Shown here one piece after another: positions 1-10,568 of a DNA stretch of 64,000 nt. The stretch comes from Phytopseudomonas flavescens (GTDB lineage Bacteria; Pseudomonadota; Gammaproteobacteria; Pseudomonadales; Pseudomonadaceae), in the NCBI RefSeq assembly GCF_900100535.1, contig NZ_FNDG01000003.1:1-64000 (forward strand). The letters are read 5' to 3'. Below the pieces are notes generated by a model. That model did not search any database, was not told where the DNA came from, and saw only the letters and a program-made list of their open reading frames with translations. The first letter of the stretch is position 1, and each line of letters begins with the position of its first letter. Made by a program: the position numbers and the translations under genes.

Positions 1-1595
1 AGGTGCTCGCCACGCGCGCTGAGTTCCAGGGCATGACCGCTCATGCGCCCACTGGCACCGCCGTTGTGGCTGTCGTGGCTGATCACCCCGACGTCATAGG
101 CCAGCGCGACACCGTATTGCTGCACGAAGGGCTGCAGCGGCACCCAGGTGACCGGCCGGCTCCAGCGCAACTGGTTGCGCCAGTAGCCGCCGCTGTTGCC
201 CGACAGCGATTGATCCTTGAAGGCGCGTACCGAGTTGAGCCCGCCGATGCTGATGCGTGCCGGGCTGAACAGCTCGTCTTCGCTCTTCTGCCCGGTGGCC
301 AGGCTGTCGAAGCTGAAACGTTCACCCCAGAGATTGAAAGGCTGCAGATAGCTCAGGGTCAGGGTGTACTTGTTGTAGCGGGCGACGCCCTGGTCACCTT
401 GCGGATTGCCGTTGCTCTGGGCATCGAAGGCGCCAATGCCGCGCTGCCAACCGGCGTCGAGGTTGACGAAGCCCGTGCCGATGCGCCGCCCGTGGTTGAA
501 GCCCAGTTGCCACTCGCTCAGGCGGTTGCTGGAGAAGTCGATGCGGCTGTCTTCGATGAAGTTGTTGCTGCGCACGTGGCTCAGGCCGCTGCTGAAGGCG
601 GTCTTGCTGACATTGTCGCGGTGCAGCACACGTTCGGCACGCAGCCCATGGTTCTGGTAGTCGCCATCGGTTTTCACGGCGAACCCGTTGAGGTCGGCGG
701 TGGTGCGGTAGTAGGACTGCCCGTAGTTGTAGCTGAACGTCCACCAGCCGTAGGGCAGGCTGTAGTTCAGGCTCTGGCTGTGGGAATGGCGGTAGCTGTC
801 GCTGACCGCATCGCGCGAGGCGCGCAGGCTCAACTGGTCGGCCAGGCCGAGCGGGCTGTCCCACTCCAGCCCGATGCCCCACTGTTGCTCGCCGGTACTG
901 AGCTGACCATCGTTGTGCCGCGACAGGCTCGCCCGCCACGGTTTGCTGCGCTCGCCCTGCAACTGCACACGGCTGCCGCCCACCTGTTCGCCCGGCACCA
1001 GCTCCAGCTTGGCGAAACGCGATGGCAGGCGGTTGAGGTTCTCCACCAGTTGTTCCAGCTCGCGCAGGTCGAGCACCTCGCCGGGCGCTCCGGGAAAACT
1101 CATGGCCAGCTCCCGGTCACTGGCCAGGGCGGAGCTGTCCAGCCCTTCCAGGCGCCCTTCGACCACGGTGATCTTCAGCGTACGGGCGGACAGATCCTGC
1201 TGCGGCAGGTAGGCCCGGGTGGTCACGTAGCCGCGGTCGATGTAGTGGTCGGTGATCGCCTTGAGCAGCCCGTTGAGCTGGCTGACACCCAGGCAGGCGT
1301 CAGCGAAGGGGGCGAGGATCGTCGCACGGTCAGCCTCGGACAACAGGCTGGCGCCGCTGATCTCGATCTCGTCGATGGCGAAGCAGCGTGGGTCGTCCGG
1401 CACGGGAGCGGCCGCTGCGTCGGCCTCCCGGCCCGGTAGTTGCTGCAGCTCCTGCAGGCGCTGCTGCTGCTCCTGCAGCACGCGCTGCTGACGCTCGCGC
1501 AGCAGCTCCTGGTCGCCTGGCGTCTGGGCGCTGGCGAACGACGGAGCCCCTCCCAGGCAAAGCACTATGACCGCGGTTCCTTTGCGGAAAGCCAT
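1..1595 (-). CDS. TpsB two-partner secretion outer-membrane transporter (ShlB/FhaC/HecB family), 3' end cut by window
   Basis: Partial gene read leftward, 531 codons visible. The family exports a large TpsA exoprotein (haemolysin, adhesin or contact-dependent inhibition toxin) across the outer membrane. Residues 1-23 form a signal peptide ending in SFASA. A Gln-rich helical linker follows (about 30-55), then a POTRA domain (about 70-150, starting CFAIDEIEISG) and a long beta-barrel rich in alternating aromatic residues. The visible end, GHALELSARGEH, looks like the last strands, so only a few tens of residues should be missing. The start at 1595 was chosen because it gives the signal peptide; the ATG at 1602 is in another frame. 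The conserved barrel motif VRGY/F reads SVRAFKDQSL here (about nucleotides 202-231). A cognate TpsA may lie past the left edge. Family is secure, substrate unknown. Confidence 0.9.
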   Translation of the reverse strand, partial: MAFRKGTAVIVLCLGGAPSFASAQTPGDQELLRERQQRVLQEQQQRLQELQQLPGREADAAAAPVPDDPRCFAIDEIEISGASLLSEADRATILAPFADACLGVSQLNGLLKAITDHYIDRGYVTTRAYLPQQDLSARTLKITVVEGRLEGLDSSALASDRELAMSFPGAPGEVLDLRELEQLVENLNRLPSRFAKLELVPGEQVGGSRVQLQGERSKPWRASLSRHNDGQLSTGEQQWGIGLEWDSPLGLADQLSLRASRDAVSDSYRHSHSQSLNYSLPYGWWTFSYNYGQSYYRTTADLNGFAVKTDGDYQNHGLRAERVLHRDNVSKTAFSSGLSHVRSNNFIEDSRIDFSSNRLSEWQLGFNHGRRIGTGFVNLDAGWQRGIGAFDAQSNGNPQGDQGVARYNKYTLTLSYLQPFNLWGERFSFDSLATGQKSEDELFSPARISIGGLNSVRAFKDQSLSGNSGGYWRNQLRWSRPVTWVPLQPFVQQYGVALAYDVGVISHDSHNGGASGRMSGHALELSARGEH

Positions 1596-1847
1596 TTTTC
1601 ATCCCTGATAGTGAGCGTTACTGCCCATACGGCGCATTAGGTCAAATAGCATATAGCCATCAAGAGACCGCGCCGTGGAAGCCGTTCACAGTTTTGATGA
1701 TTGGCGCTCAGTTGGCCGACGACCCAGTCGCTGCACAACGCGCCCATGAATCACCTGTGCAGGCCCCTGCGCCATAGCGTGACGCTCAGCTCCGCCACCA
1801 GACGCGGCCTCTAACAGCCCGCGGCGACACGCTGGCGCGAGGGCGCG

Positions 1848-2222
1848 TCACTTCACCAGGCGCAGGCAGAACGGATAGCGATACGGGCGGCCCTCACCGG
1901 CCTTGATGCCGGCGATGAGGGTCAGCACGATGGTGCCGATGCACAGCAGGCCCATCAGCAGGAAGCCGATCAGCACCAGCATCAACATCAGGCAGACGAT
2001 GCCGGCAATGGCCACGGTGATCTGGAAGTTCAGCGCTTCCTTGCCCTGCTCGTCGATGAAGGCATCCTGGTCCTTCTTGATCTGCCAGACGATCAGCGGG
2101 CCGATCAGATTGCCGAAGGGGAAGATGAAACCGAGGGCCGCGGCGAAGTGGCAGATCATCGCCCACTGGCGCGCTTCCTTGCTGGGCTCGGGGGCGGGCG
2201 TCAACAGGTTGCTGTCATCCAT
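1848..2222 (-). CDS. DUF4870 (Tic20-like) small membrane protein
   Basis: A 124-residue protein with a polar N-terminus (MDDSNLLTPAPEPSKEAR), one hydrophobic stretch at about 21-48 (AMICHFAAALGF...) and a long hydrophobic region at about 66-106 that would hold two more helices. The pattern of an N-terminal R/K-W-A-hydrophobic segment, the core motif DEQGKEALNFQ and a glycine-rich C-terminal tail is typical of DUF4870. The molecular role of this family is not established. It lies 26 bases downstream of rph on the same strand and may share its transcript. The 1596-1847 stretch between it and the transporter has no gene that I can support. Confidence 0.8.
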   Translation of the reverse strand: MDDSNLLTPAPEPSKEARQWAMICHFAAALGFIFPFGNLIGPLIVWQIKKDQDAFIDEQGKEALNFQITVAIAGIVCLMLMLVLIGFLLMGLLCIGTIVLTLIAGIKAGEGRPYRYPFCLRLVK

Positions 2223-2248
2223 CGTGGCTCTCCTCGGTCAGCGACCGG

Positions 2249-2971
2249 TCACTCGGCCAGGGCGGCCTGTTGCAGGGCGAACAGCTCGGTCATGCCTTGC
2301 TGCGCCAGGGCCAGCATGGCATTCAGTTCGGCAGGCTGGAAGGGCGCGCCTTCGGCAGTGCCCTGCACTTCGATGAAACCACCGCTGCTGGTCATCACCA
2401 CGTTCAGGTCGGTTTCCGCAGCGGAGTCTTCCAGGTAATCCAGATCGAGCACCGGCTCGCCCTGATAGATGCCCACGGACACGGCGGCGATCATCTGCTT
2501 GAGCGGGTCGCCGCCTTTCAGGCCGCCGCGCTTCTTCATCGCCTTGAGCGCATCGACCAGCGCGACCATGGCGCCGGTGATCGAGGCGGTACGGGTACCG
2601 CCATCGGCCTGGATCACGTCGCAATCGACGTACAGGGTATTTTCACCGAGCTTGCTCATGTCCAGCGCGGCGCGCAGCGAGCGGCCGATCAGGCGCTGGA
2701 TTTCCAGGGTACGGCCGCCCTGCTTGCCCTTGCTGGCCTCACGTTGATTGCGGTCACCGGTAGCGCGCGGCAGCATGCCGTACTCGGCAGTCACCCAGCC
2801 CTGCCCCTGGCCCTTGAGGAAGCGCGGTACGCCCTGCTCGACGCTGACGGTGCAAATCACCTTGGTATCGCCGAACTCCACCAGCACCGAACCTTCGGCA
2901 TGCTTGGTGTAGTTGCGGGTGATGCGGATCGAGCGCAACTGATCGGCCGCGCGGCCACTGGGACGTTTCAT
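2249..2971 (-). CDS. rph: Ribonuclease PH
   Basis: A 240-residue phosphorolytic 3'-5' exoribonuclease that trims tRNA 3' ends and rRNA, releasing nucleoside diphosphates. The start [13 protein letters not shown], the motif [13 protein letters not shown] and the block [19 protein letters not shown] (phosphate-binding and tRNA-contacting Arg residues) are intact, as is the acidic catalytic segment around [19 protein letters not shown]. The ATG at 2971 is chosen; an in-frame TTG lies one codon upstream at 2974. It is divergent from yicC, as in other Pseudomonas. Length is normal for the family. Confidence 0.97.
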   Translation of the reverse strand: MKRPSGRAADQLRSIRITRNYTKHAEGSVLVEFGDTKVICTVSVEQGVPRFLKGQGQGWVTAEYGMLPRATGDRNQREASKGKQGGRTLEIQRLIGRSLRAALDMSKLGENTLYVDCDVIQADGGTRTASITGAMVALVDALKAMKKRGGLKGGDPLKQMIAAVSVGIYQGEPVLDLDYLEDSAAETDLNVVMTSSGGFIEVQGTAEGAPFQPAELNAMLALAQQGMTELFALQQAALAE

Positions 2972-3019
2972 CAAGGAATACCTGCTCGTGCTCTATATGG
3001 AATCGGGAATCTGCCGCGC

Positions 3020-3025
3020 AGTATA
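3020..3025 (-). promoter_or_regulatory. Candidate -10 element (TATACT) for rph
   Basis: TATACT read on the minus strand, about 50 bases upstream of the rph start in the divergent rph/yicC spacer. No good -35 hexamer is seen at the usual spacing, so this is only a candidate. Confidence 0.3.
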
Positions 3026-3078
3026 GGGGCTGTTGCCGTCTGGCTGCGACCGTGCACATGCGACGCACGCGCTCAGGA

Positions 3079-3108
3079 TTGGGAGGCGCCGCCGCACTGC
3101 GCTACAAT
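3079..3108 (+). promoter_or_regulatory. Candidate sigma-70 promoter for yicC-gmk
   Basis: TTGGGA (3079-3084), an 18-base spacer, then TACAAT (3103-3108), ending 49 bases before the yicC start. The -10 is good and the -35 weak. Confidence 0.4.
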
Positions 3109-3157
3109 CGCCGCCTTTGGCCGGCGCCAAATCAGCATTCTTCAACGAGGTAGCAGC

Positions 3158-4697
<1,540 letters not shown>

Positions 4698-4929
4698 GCG
4701 CAGCGGAGTTAAGGCTCACGTGCAGTCCTTGAACGGGTGTATGGGGGTGTATAGCTGATGCGAAGCCGATCCACCCACTGCCGGTTGCGTACCGGCGATA
4801 GCTCCCTGTTTCGCGAACTTGCACCTTCCAGCGACTTTCTCTTCCCTTAATGCTGGCGTTTTTCTAGACTAACCAGTCCGCTCGCCCATTCGGGCCCGCC
4901 TTATTTTCGCATTCGCTACGAGGAACACC

Positions 4930-5193
4930 ATGGCCCGCGTTACCGTTGAAGATTGCCTGGACAACGTCGATAACCGCTTCGAGCTGGTCATGCTCGCCAC
5001 CAAGCGCGCTCGCCAGATCGCCACGGGCGGCAAAGAGCCCAAGGTGGCCTGGGAAAACGACAAGCCCACCGTGGTCGCCCTGCGCGAAATCGCTGGTGGC
5101 CTGGTAGACGCCGACATCATCGCCCAGGAAGACATCATCGAAGAAGAGCCGCTGTTCGCCGCCTTCGAGGAAGAGGCGAACGAGCCTCTGTAA
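4930..5193 (+). CDS. rpoZ: RNA polymerase omega subunit
   Basis: An 87-residue omega subunit that helps beta-prime assemble and forms part of a ppGpp-binding site on RNA polymerase in proteobacteria. The start [29 protein letters not shown] and the segment [12 protein letters not shown] are the standard family blocks. The tail is acidic ([12 protein letters not shown]). A 232-base spacer from gmk, with a TAGACT element at 4865-4870 but no clear -35, leaves room for its own promoter. spoT begins 60 bases downstream. Confidence 0.97.
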   Translation: MARVTVEDCLDNVDNRFELVMLATKRARQIATGGKEPKVAWENDKPTVVALREIAGGLVDADIIAQEDIIEEEPLFAAFEEEANEPL

Positions 5194-5253
5194 GCCGATG
5201 CCTGGTCGAAAGCGTACGCCGCAGGTTCACAAGGCCTGGCAAGGGAGCCTCCC

Positions 5254-7362
5254 ATGCCGAGCATAGACGCCCTCGCCGATCGACTTTCGAGCTACCTGGG
5301 TGACGACCAGGTCAACCTGGTTCGCCGCGCCTACTTCTACGCCGAGCAGGCGCACGACGGGCAACGCCGTCGCAGCGGCGAAGCCTACGTCACCCACCCG
5401 CTGGCCGTGGCCAGCATCCTCGCCGACATGCACATGGACCATCAGAGCCTGATGGCTGCCATGCTGCACGACGTGATCGAGGACACCGGCATCGCCAAGG
5501 AAGCCCTGCACGCGCAGTTCGGCGAATCGGTGGCGGAGCTGGTGGACGGGGTCAGCAAGCTGACCCAGATGAACTTCGAGACCAAGGCCGAGGCCCAGGC
5601 CGAGAACTTCCAAAAGATGGCCATGGCCATGGCCCGCGACATCCGCGTGATCCTGGTCAAGCTGGCCGATCGCCTGCACAACATGCGCACCCTGGAAGTG
5701 CTGTCCGGCGAGAAGCGCCGGCGCATCGCCAAGGAAACCCTGGAAATCTACGCCCCCATCGCCAATCGACTGGGCATGCACAGCATGCGCGTGGAATTCG
5801 AGGACCTGGGCTTCAAGGCCATGCACCCGATGCGCTCCGAGCGTATTCGCGCCGCGGTGCGCCGTGCCCGCGGCAATCGCAAGGAAATCGTCACCCGCAT
5901 CGAGGAATCGCTGCTGCACTGCCTCGAACGCGAGAGCATGACGGGCGAGGTGATGGGGCGCGAGAAGCACCTGTACAGCATCTACCAGAAGATGCGCGGC
6001 AAGCGCCGCGCCTTCAACGAGATCATGGACGTGTACGCCTTCCGCATCGTGGTCGACAAGGTCGACACCTGCTACCGCGTGCTCGGTGCCGTACACAATC
6101 TCTACAAGCCGCTGCCCGGACGCTTCAAGGACTACATCGCGATTCCCAAGGCCAACGGTTACCAGTCGCTGCACACCACCCTGTTCGGCATGCATGGCGT
6201 GCCCATCGAAATCCAGATTCGCACCCGCGAGATGGAAGAGATGGCCAACAACGGTATCGCCGCCCACTGGCTGTACAAATCCAACGAAGATGAAACGCCG
6301 AAGGGCAACCATGCCCGCGCGCGCCAGTGGGTCAAGGGCGTGCTGGAGATGCAGCAACGCGCTGGCAACTCGCTGGAGTTCATCGAGAGCGTGAAGATCG
6401 ACCTGTTCCCGGACGAGGTCTACGTGTTCACGCCCAAGGGCCGCATCATGGAGCTGCCGAAAGGCTCCACGGCGGTGGACTTCGCCTACGCGGTGCACAC
6501 CGATGTCGGCAACACCTGCATCGCCTGCCGCATCAACCGCCGCCTCGCACCACTGTCCCAGGCGCTGGAAAGCGGCTCCACCGTGGAGATCGTCAGTGCG
6601 CCCGGCGCTCGCCCCAACCCGGCCTGGCTGAACTTCGTGGTTACGGGCAAGGCCAGAACCCATATCCGTCACGCCCTCAAGCAACAGCGTCGTTCGGAGT
6701 CGATCAACCTTGGCGAGCGCCTACTCAACAAGGTGCTCGCCAGCTTCGAAACCCATCTGGACAAACTGCAGCCCGAGCGCCAGCAGGCCGTGCTCACCGA
6801 GTACCGCCTGGAAGCCTTCGAGGATCTGCTCGAGGATATCGGCCTCGGCAACCGCATGGCCTACGTGGTCGCTCGCCGCCTGCTGGCCAGCGAGGGCGAG
6901 GAGCTGCCCAACGCCGAAAGCCCACTGGCCATTCGCGGCACCGAGGGCCTGGTGCTCAGCTACGCCAAGTGCTGTACGCCGATTCCGGGCGACCCGATCG
7001 TCGGCCACCTCTCTGCCGGCAAGGGCATGGTGGTGCACATGGATACCTGCCGCAATATCAGTGAAGTACGCCACAACCCGGAAAAATGCATCCAGCTGTC
7101 CTGGGCCAAGGACGTCACGGGCGAGTTCAACGTCGAACTGCGCGTCGAACTGGAGCACCAGCGCGGCCTGATCGCCCTGCTGGCCGGCAGCGTCAACGCT
7201 GCCGATGGCAATATCGAAAAGATCAGCATGGACGAACGCGACGGCCGCGTCAGCGTGGTCCAGCTGGTGGTCAGCGTGCACGACCGCGTCCATCTGGCGC
7301 GGGTGATCAAGAAGCTGCGCACCCTGCCCGGCGTCATGCGCATCACCCGCATGAAGGCGTGA
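5254..7362 (+). CDS. spoT: Bifunctional (p)ppGpp synthetase/hydrolase SpoT
   Basis: A 702-residue RelA/SpoT protein controlling the stringent response alarmone. The N-terminal HD hydrolase domain is intact, with THP at 47-49, HD at 72-73 and the later block VKLADRLHNMRTL, so hydrolysis should work. The synthetase domain carries GRFKDYIAIPKANGYQSLHT and EIQIRTREMEE. TGS (DEVYVFTPKGRIMELPKGS, about 385-447), helical, zinc-finger-like (YAKCCTPIPGD) and C-terminal ACT domains follow. The HD and synthetase motifs plus the rpoZ neighbour identify SpoT rather than RelA. The Shine-Dalgarno AAGGGAG precedes the ATG. Full length with no damage seen. Confidence 0.97.
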   Translation: MPSIDALADRLSSYLGDDQVNLVRRAYFYAEQAHDGQRRRSGEAYVTHPLAVASILADMHMDHQSLMAAMLHDVIEDTGIAKEALHAQFGESVAELVDGVSKLTQMNFETKAEAQAENFQKMAMAMARDIRVILVKLADRLHNMRTLEVLSGEKRRRIAKETLEIYAPIANRLGMHSMRVEFEDLGFKAMHPMRSERIRAAVRRARGNRKEIVTRIEESLLHCLERESMTGEVMGREKHLYSIYQKMRGKRRAFNEIMDVYAFRIVVDKVDTCYRVLGAVHNLYKPLPGRFKDYIAIPKANGYQSLHTTLFGMHGVPIEIQIRTREMEEMANNGIAAHWLYKSNEDETPKGNHARARQWVKGVLEMQQRAGNSLEFIESVKIDLFPDEVYVFTPKGRIMELPKGSTAVDFAYAVHTDVGNTCIACRINRRLAPLSQALESGSTVEIVSAPGARPNPAWLNFVVTGKARTHIRHALKQQRRSESINLGERLLNKVLASFETHLDKLQPERQQAVLTEYRLEAFEDLLEDIGLGNRMAYVVARRLLASEGEELPNAESPLAIRGTEGLVLSYAKCCTPIPGDPIVGHLSAGKGMVVHMDTCRNISEVRHNPEKCIQLSWAKDVTGEFNVELRVELEHQRGLIALLAGSVNAADGNIEKISMDERDGRVSVVQLVVSVHDRVHLARVIKKLRTLPGVMRITRMKA

Positions 7363-7521
7363 CCTGACACGCCCATTGCTACCCTCAAGGCAAGCCATCC
7401 TGCAGCACCACATTCAGCAAAGCGACACCCGGCAGCGTCACGACTTATCCCAAAGGCGCAACAAGGCCTGTCGCGGCTTGAGACGGAGCACATCAGCCTG
7501 TAGCCTGCCTACATCCGTCTT

Positions 7522-7536
7522 GCAGCCTGAGGCTGC
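7522..7536. repeat. Small inverted repeat ahead of ridA
   Basis: GCAGCC-TGA-GGCTGC, a perfect 6-bp stem with a 3-base loop in the spoT-ridA spacer, just upstream of the ridA ribosome binding site (GAGGAG, 7543-7548). It could be a weak attenuator or chance. Confidence 0.3.
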
Positions 7537-7554
7537 CCTATCGAGGAGTTTTCC

Positions 7555-7935
7555 ATGAGCAAGAGCGTTATCAGCAGCGACACGGCTCCGGCCGCCATCG
7601 GCACCTACTCCCAGGCCATCAAGGCCGGCAATACCGTTTACCTGTCCGGGCAGATCCCTCTGGACCCGAAGACGATGGAGTTGGTGGACGGATTCGAGGC
7701 GCAGACCGTGCAGGTGTTCGAGAACCTCAAGTCGGTCATCGAGGCAGCCGGCGGCTCGTTCAAGGACGTGGTCAAGCTGAACATCTTCCTGACCGACCTC
7801 TCCCACTTCGCCACCGTCAACGAAGTGATGGGCCGCTACTTCCAGCAGCCCTATCCTGCCCGCGCCGCCATTGGCGTGGCCGCCCTGCCGAAGGGCGCGC
7901 AGGTCGAGATGGACGGCATTCTGGTCCTCGACTGA
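7555..7935 (+). CDS. ridA: RidA family 2-aminoacrylate/imine deaminase
   Basis: A 126-residue YjgF/YER057c/UK114 protein that hydrolyses reactive enamine/imine intermediates released by PLP enzymes such as threonine dehydratase. The typical blocks are visible: [24 protein letters not shown], the GG near [14 protein letters not shown], and the C-terminal [21 protein letters not shown] with the conserved Arg and Glu that bind the substrate carboxylate. It follows spoT, as in P. aeruginosa. The family is trimeric and cytosolic. Confidence 0.95.
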   Translation: MSKSVISSDTAPAAIGTYSQAIKAGNTVYLSGQIPLDPKTMELVDGFEAQTVQVFENLKSVIEAAGGSFKDVVKLNIFLTDLSHFATVNEVMGRYFQQPYPARAAIGVAALPKGAQVEMDGILVLD

Positions 7936-7944
7936 GTGTGGCTG

Positions 7945-7968
7945 CGCCCGGAGCGGACGTTCCGGGCG
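7945..7968. terminator. Hairpin between convergent ridA and the epimerase-like gene
   Basis: CGCCCGGA (7945-7952), an 8-base loop, TCCGGGCG (7961-7968). It sits in the 40 bases between two converging stop codons, so it may end both transcripts. No T tract is seen. Confidence 0.5.
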
Positions 7969-7975
7969 ACTCACT

Positions 7976-8833
7976 TCAGCCCTCGCGCAATACCGCGGCA
8001 TAGCCCTCGCGATAACCGGGATACTGCGGCGACCAGCCCAACGCACGGGCACGCGCATTACTGCAACGCTTGCTGCCGGAGCGGCGCACGGCCGAGTCTT
8101 GCGCCCAATGCTCGACACCGAGCTGCTGACGTAACCAGCCCACCACCTCATGAAGTGGTGCGGGCTCGTCATCCACGCCGATGTAGCAGTCATCCAGGGG
8201 CTTGCCTGTCGAATCCACCTGGAGCAGAAAGGCCAGCAGCCCAGCCGCGTCATCGGCATGAATGCGATTGCCATAGAGCGGGGGCTCCACCGCCACGCGA
8301 TAGCCCATGCGCACCTGCTTGAGCAGCCACTGGCGACCCGGCCCGTATATGCCTGTCAGCCGCACCACGGTAGCCGGCAGGTCGGCGCCCCACGCCACCT
8401 GCTCCGCCTCACGGATCACCCGCCCCGAATAGCTCTGCGCCTCGGCAGGCGAGGTTTCGTCGATCCATTCGCCCTCCGCCTGGGCGTATACGCCGCTGCT
8501 GGACACGAACAGCAGACGCTTCGGACGCTGTCCTCGTGACTGCAGCCAACTCAGCACGTGACGCAGGCCATCGACGTAGGCCCGGCGGTAGCCGGGCTCA
8601 TCGTGCTCAGTGGCCGCCGCGCTGTATACCAGATAATCCAGCTCTCCCTGCGGCCATTGCTCGGGGCAGCCGGGCTCGTGCAGATCGCCTGCGACCGGCA
8701 GGATGCCTTCGGGCAATTCGGAGACCGTCCGGCGCATGCCATAGACCTGCCAGCCGGCATCACGCAGACGCCGCGCAACGCGGCCTCCGACATCCCCGCA
8801 GCCAGCGATCATCACGCTTGCAACTCCACTCAT
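7976..8833 (-). CDS. NAD-dependent epimerase/dehydratase-like (YeeZ-like) protein
   Basis: A 285-residue extended short-chain dehydrogenase-type protein. An N-terminal Rossmann motif, MIAGCGDVGGRVARRL, binds the dinucleotide. Further along are the SSSGVYAQ block and a Tyr in the QSYSGRVIREAEQ context, at the place of the catalytic YxxxK but with the Lys replaced by Arg. Later blocks VVRLTGIYGPGR and NRIHADDAAG are typical of epimerase-like proteins. The substrate is unknown, and loss of the Lys suggests the chemistry may be altered or absent. The ATG at 8833 is preferred over the GTG one codon upstream. Confidence 0.8.
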   Translation of the reverse strand: MSGVASVMIAGCGDVGGRVARRLRDAGWQVYGMRRTVSELPEGILPVAGDLHEPGCPEQWPQGELDYLVYSAAATEHDEPGYRRAYVDGLRHVLSWLQSRGQRPKRLLFVSSSGVYAQAEGEWIDETSPAEAQSYSGRVIREAEQVAWGADLPATVVRLTGIYGPGRQWLLKQVRMGYRVAVEPPLYGNRIHADDAAGLLAFLLQVDSTGKPLDDCYIGVDDEPAPLHEVVGWLRQQLGVEHWAQDSAVRRSGSKRCSNARARALGWSPQYPGYREGYAAVLREG

Positions 8834-8899
8834 CACTGCCTCTCACTTCGGCTAATGGCCCAATACGAAGACCTTAATGTAATACAGTTACACTAACGC

Positions 8900-8928
8900 T
8901 TTCATAAACAAGAATTACTTGCAATAAT
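8900..8928 (+). promoter_or_regulatory. Candidate promoter of exbB-exbD-tonB
   Basis: TTTCAT (8900-8905), 17 bases, AATAAT (8923-8928) in a short AT-rich island unlike the surrounding GC-rich DNA. TonB operons are usually iron-regulated by Fur; the AT-rich stretch here matches a Fur box only poorly (about 10 of 19 positions by eye), so Fur control is not claimed from sequence. Confidence 0.35.
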
Positions 8929-8998
8929 ACTCACCCTTTTTTGCCGCGCAGCATTTCGCCTGCGCAGGTCACCGTCATCACACTTAGGTCCGGCAAGC

Positions 8999-10135
8999 AT
9001 GAACTCTACCGCCCATAGCGCTAAGCCAACCATCCTCGCCGCTCGGCCGCAACGCCTCGGTGCGCTCTTCGCTCTGCTGCTCAGCCTGGCGCTGCCTCCG
9101 ACCACGAGCTTTGCCGATCAGTCGGCGACCGCGCCAGCCGAGCCAGCGACAGCTGCCGCCGCCCAGCAGACGCCCGCCAACACCGCCCCGGCCGCGGCTT
9201 CACCTCAGATGCAGGCTTCGTCGGCGCAGGTCGACGCACTGGGTGACAAACTCGAAGCACTGGGCCCGCAGGCTACGCCGGAGCAGCTCAACGAAGCACG
9301 CCAACAGTTCTTCTCCGAAAACAACATCGCCCCCCAGGATGCCGAGAGACTGCAGCAGGCCCTCGCCGCCCAGCAGAGCGCAGACGCCCAGGCGATGGGT
9401 GAAGACTCCGCCGCCGAAGCGGAAGCGGTCTTCCACGACCTGTCCCCATGGGGCATGTATCAGGGCGCCGACGTGGTGGTCAAAAGCGTGATGATCGGCC
9501 TGGTACTGGCATCGATCCTGACCTGGACCATCTGGATCGCCAAGACCATCGAACTGGTGACCGCCCGCCGCCGTCTGCGCCGTGAAATCGTCGAACTGAA
9601 AAGCGCCCGCAACCTGGCTCAGGCCAGCGACCAGGCTCGTGCCAAACACAGCTTCAGCGAAGTCCTCATCGAAGACGCCCGCGAAGAACTGAAACTCTCG
9701 GCCTCCAGTCGCGAGAAGGAAGGTATCAAGGAGCGTGTCAGCTTCCGCCTAGAGCGCCTGGTGGGTGCCTGTGGTCGCGAGATGAGCAAGGGCACCGGGG
9801 TGCTCGCCACCATCGGTTCGACTGCGCCCTTCGTCGGCCTGTTCGGTACCGTGTGGGGCATCATGAACAGCTTCATCGGCATCGCCAAGACCCAGACCAC
9901 CAATCTCGCGGTGGTCGCCCCCGGTATCGCCGAGGCACTGCTGGCTACCGCCCTGGGCCTGGTTGCCGCCATCCCCGCAGTGATCATCTACAACGCCTTC
10001 TCGCGCTCGATCAGTGCCTACAAGGCGCAGGTCGCCGATGCCTCGGCTCAGGTGCTGCTGCTGGTCAGCCGTGACCTGGACATGCTGCCTGGCAGCGAGC
10101 GCGGTCAACAGCCTCACATGGTCAAGGCAGGTTAA
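8999..10135 (+). CDS. exbB: TonB-system biopolymer transporter ExbB, long N-terminal form
   Basis: A 378-residue inner-membrane proton-channel subunit that, with ExbD, energises TonB for outer-membrane uptake of iron-siderophores, haem and B12. An N-terminal hydrophobic segment (about 20-40, ending in TSFADQ) looks like a signal peptide or first anchor. It is followed by an Ala/Gln-rich periplasmic stretch to about 150 that E. coli ExbB lacks but Pseudomonas forms have. The first core helix is VVVKSVMIGLVLASILTWTIW. The MotA/TolQ/ExbB core with GVLATIGSTAPFVGLFGTVWGIM and the last helix (GIAEALLATALGLVAAIPAV) are intact. exbD follows 4 bases after the stop, so the two are co-translated. Confidence 0.95.
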   Translation: MNSTAHSAKPTILAARPQRLGALFALLLSLALPPTTSFADQSATAPAEPATAAAAQQTPANTAPAAASPQMQASSAQVDALGDKLEALGPQATPEQLNEARQQFFSENNIAPQDAERLQQALAAQQSADAQAMGEDSAAEAEAVFHDLSPWGMYQGADVVVKSVMIGLVLASILTWTIWIAKTIELVTARRRLRREIVELKSARNLAQASDQARAKHSFSEVLIEDAREELKLSASSREKEGIKERVSFRLERLVGACGREMSKGTGVLATIGSTAPFVGLFGTVWGIMNSFIGIAKTQTTNLAVVAPGIAEALLATALGLVAAIPAVIIYNAFSRSISAYKAQVADASAQVLLLVSRDLDMLPGSERGQQPHMVKAG

Positions 10136-10139
10136 GGCC

Positions 10140-10568
10140 ATGGGTCTTCATCTCAACGAAAACGGCGGCGACGATCTCCAGGAAAACCATGAGATCAACG
10201 TCACGCCCTTCATCGACGTGATGCTGGTGCTGCTGATCATTTTCATGGTCGCCGCGCCACTGGCTACCGTCGACGTGAAGATCGATCTGCCGGCATCCAG
10301 CGCCAAGCCGGCGCCGCGCCCGGACAAGCCGATCTACCTGAGCATCAAGGAAGACAAGAAGCTGTTTCTGGACAATGACGAGGTGCAGCCGGCAACGCTC
10401 GGTGCGGCGCTGGACAAGCTGACGCAGAATGACAAGGACAAGACCATCTTCGTGCGCGGCGACAAAGGCGTCGAGTATGGCGACCTGATGCAAGTCATGG
10501 ATACCCTGCGCGGTACCGGTTACCTGAAGATCGGCCTGGTAGGCCTGGAGACGGTCGGCGCGCAATGA
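10140..10568 (+). CDS. exbD: TonB-system biopolymer transporter ExbD
   Basis: A 142-residue single-pass inner-membrane protein. The N-terminal cytoplasmic part ends in NVTPFIDVMLVLLIIFMVAAP, containing the conserved membrane Asp that carries protons in the ExbB/ExbD channel. A periplasmic domain from about 60 (PIYLSIKEDKKLFLDND) follows. The ATG at 10140 was chosen because it starts just after the exbB stop and gives the standard length; the longer open frame overlaps exbB. Its last codons overlap the tonB start. Confidence 0.96.
   Translation: MGLHLNENGGDDLQENHEINVTPFIDVMLVLLIIFMVAAPLATVDVKIDLPASSAKPAPRPDKPIYLSIKEDKKLFLDNDEVQPATLGAALDKLTQNDKDKTIFVRGDKGVEYGDLMQVMDTLRGTGYLKIGLVGLETVGAQ

Noticed and set aside
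3..1439. A 478-codon plus-strand frame at the left edge
   Set aside because: Antisense to the TpsB transporter, whose minus-strand frame has a signal peptide, a POTRA domain and barrel strands.
8900..8935. Fur box upstream of exbB
   Set aside because: The AT-rich segment matches the 19-base consensus at only about half the positions by eye; Fur control is plausible from biology but not shown by the sequence.
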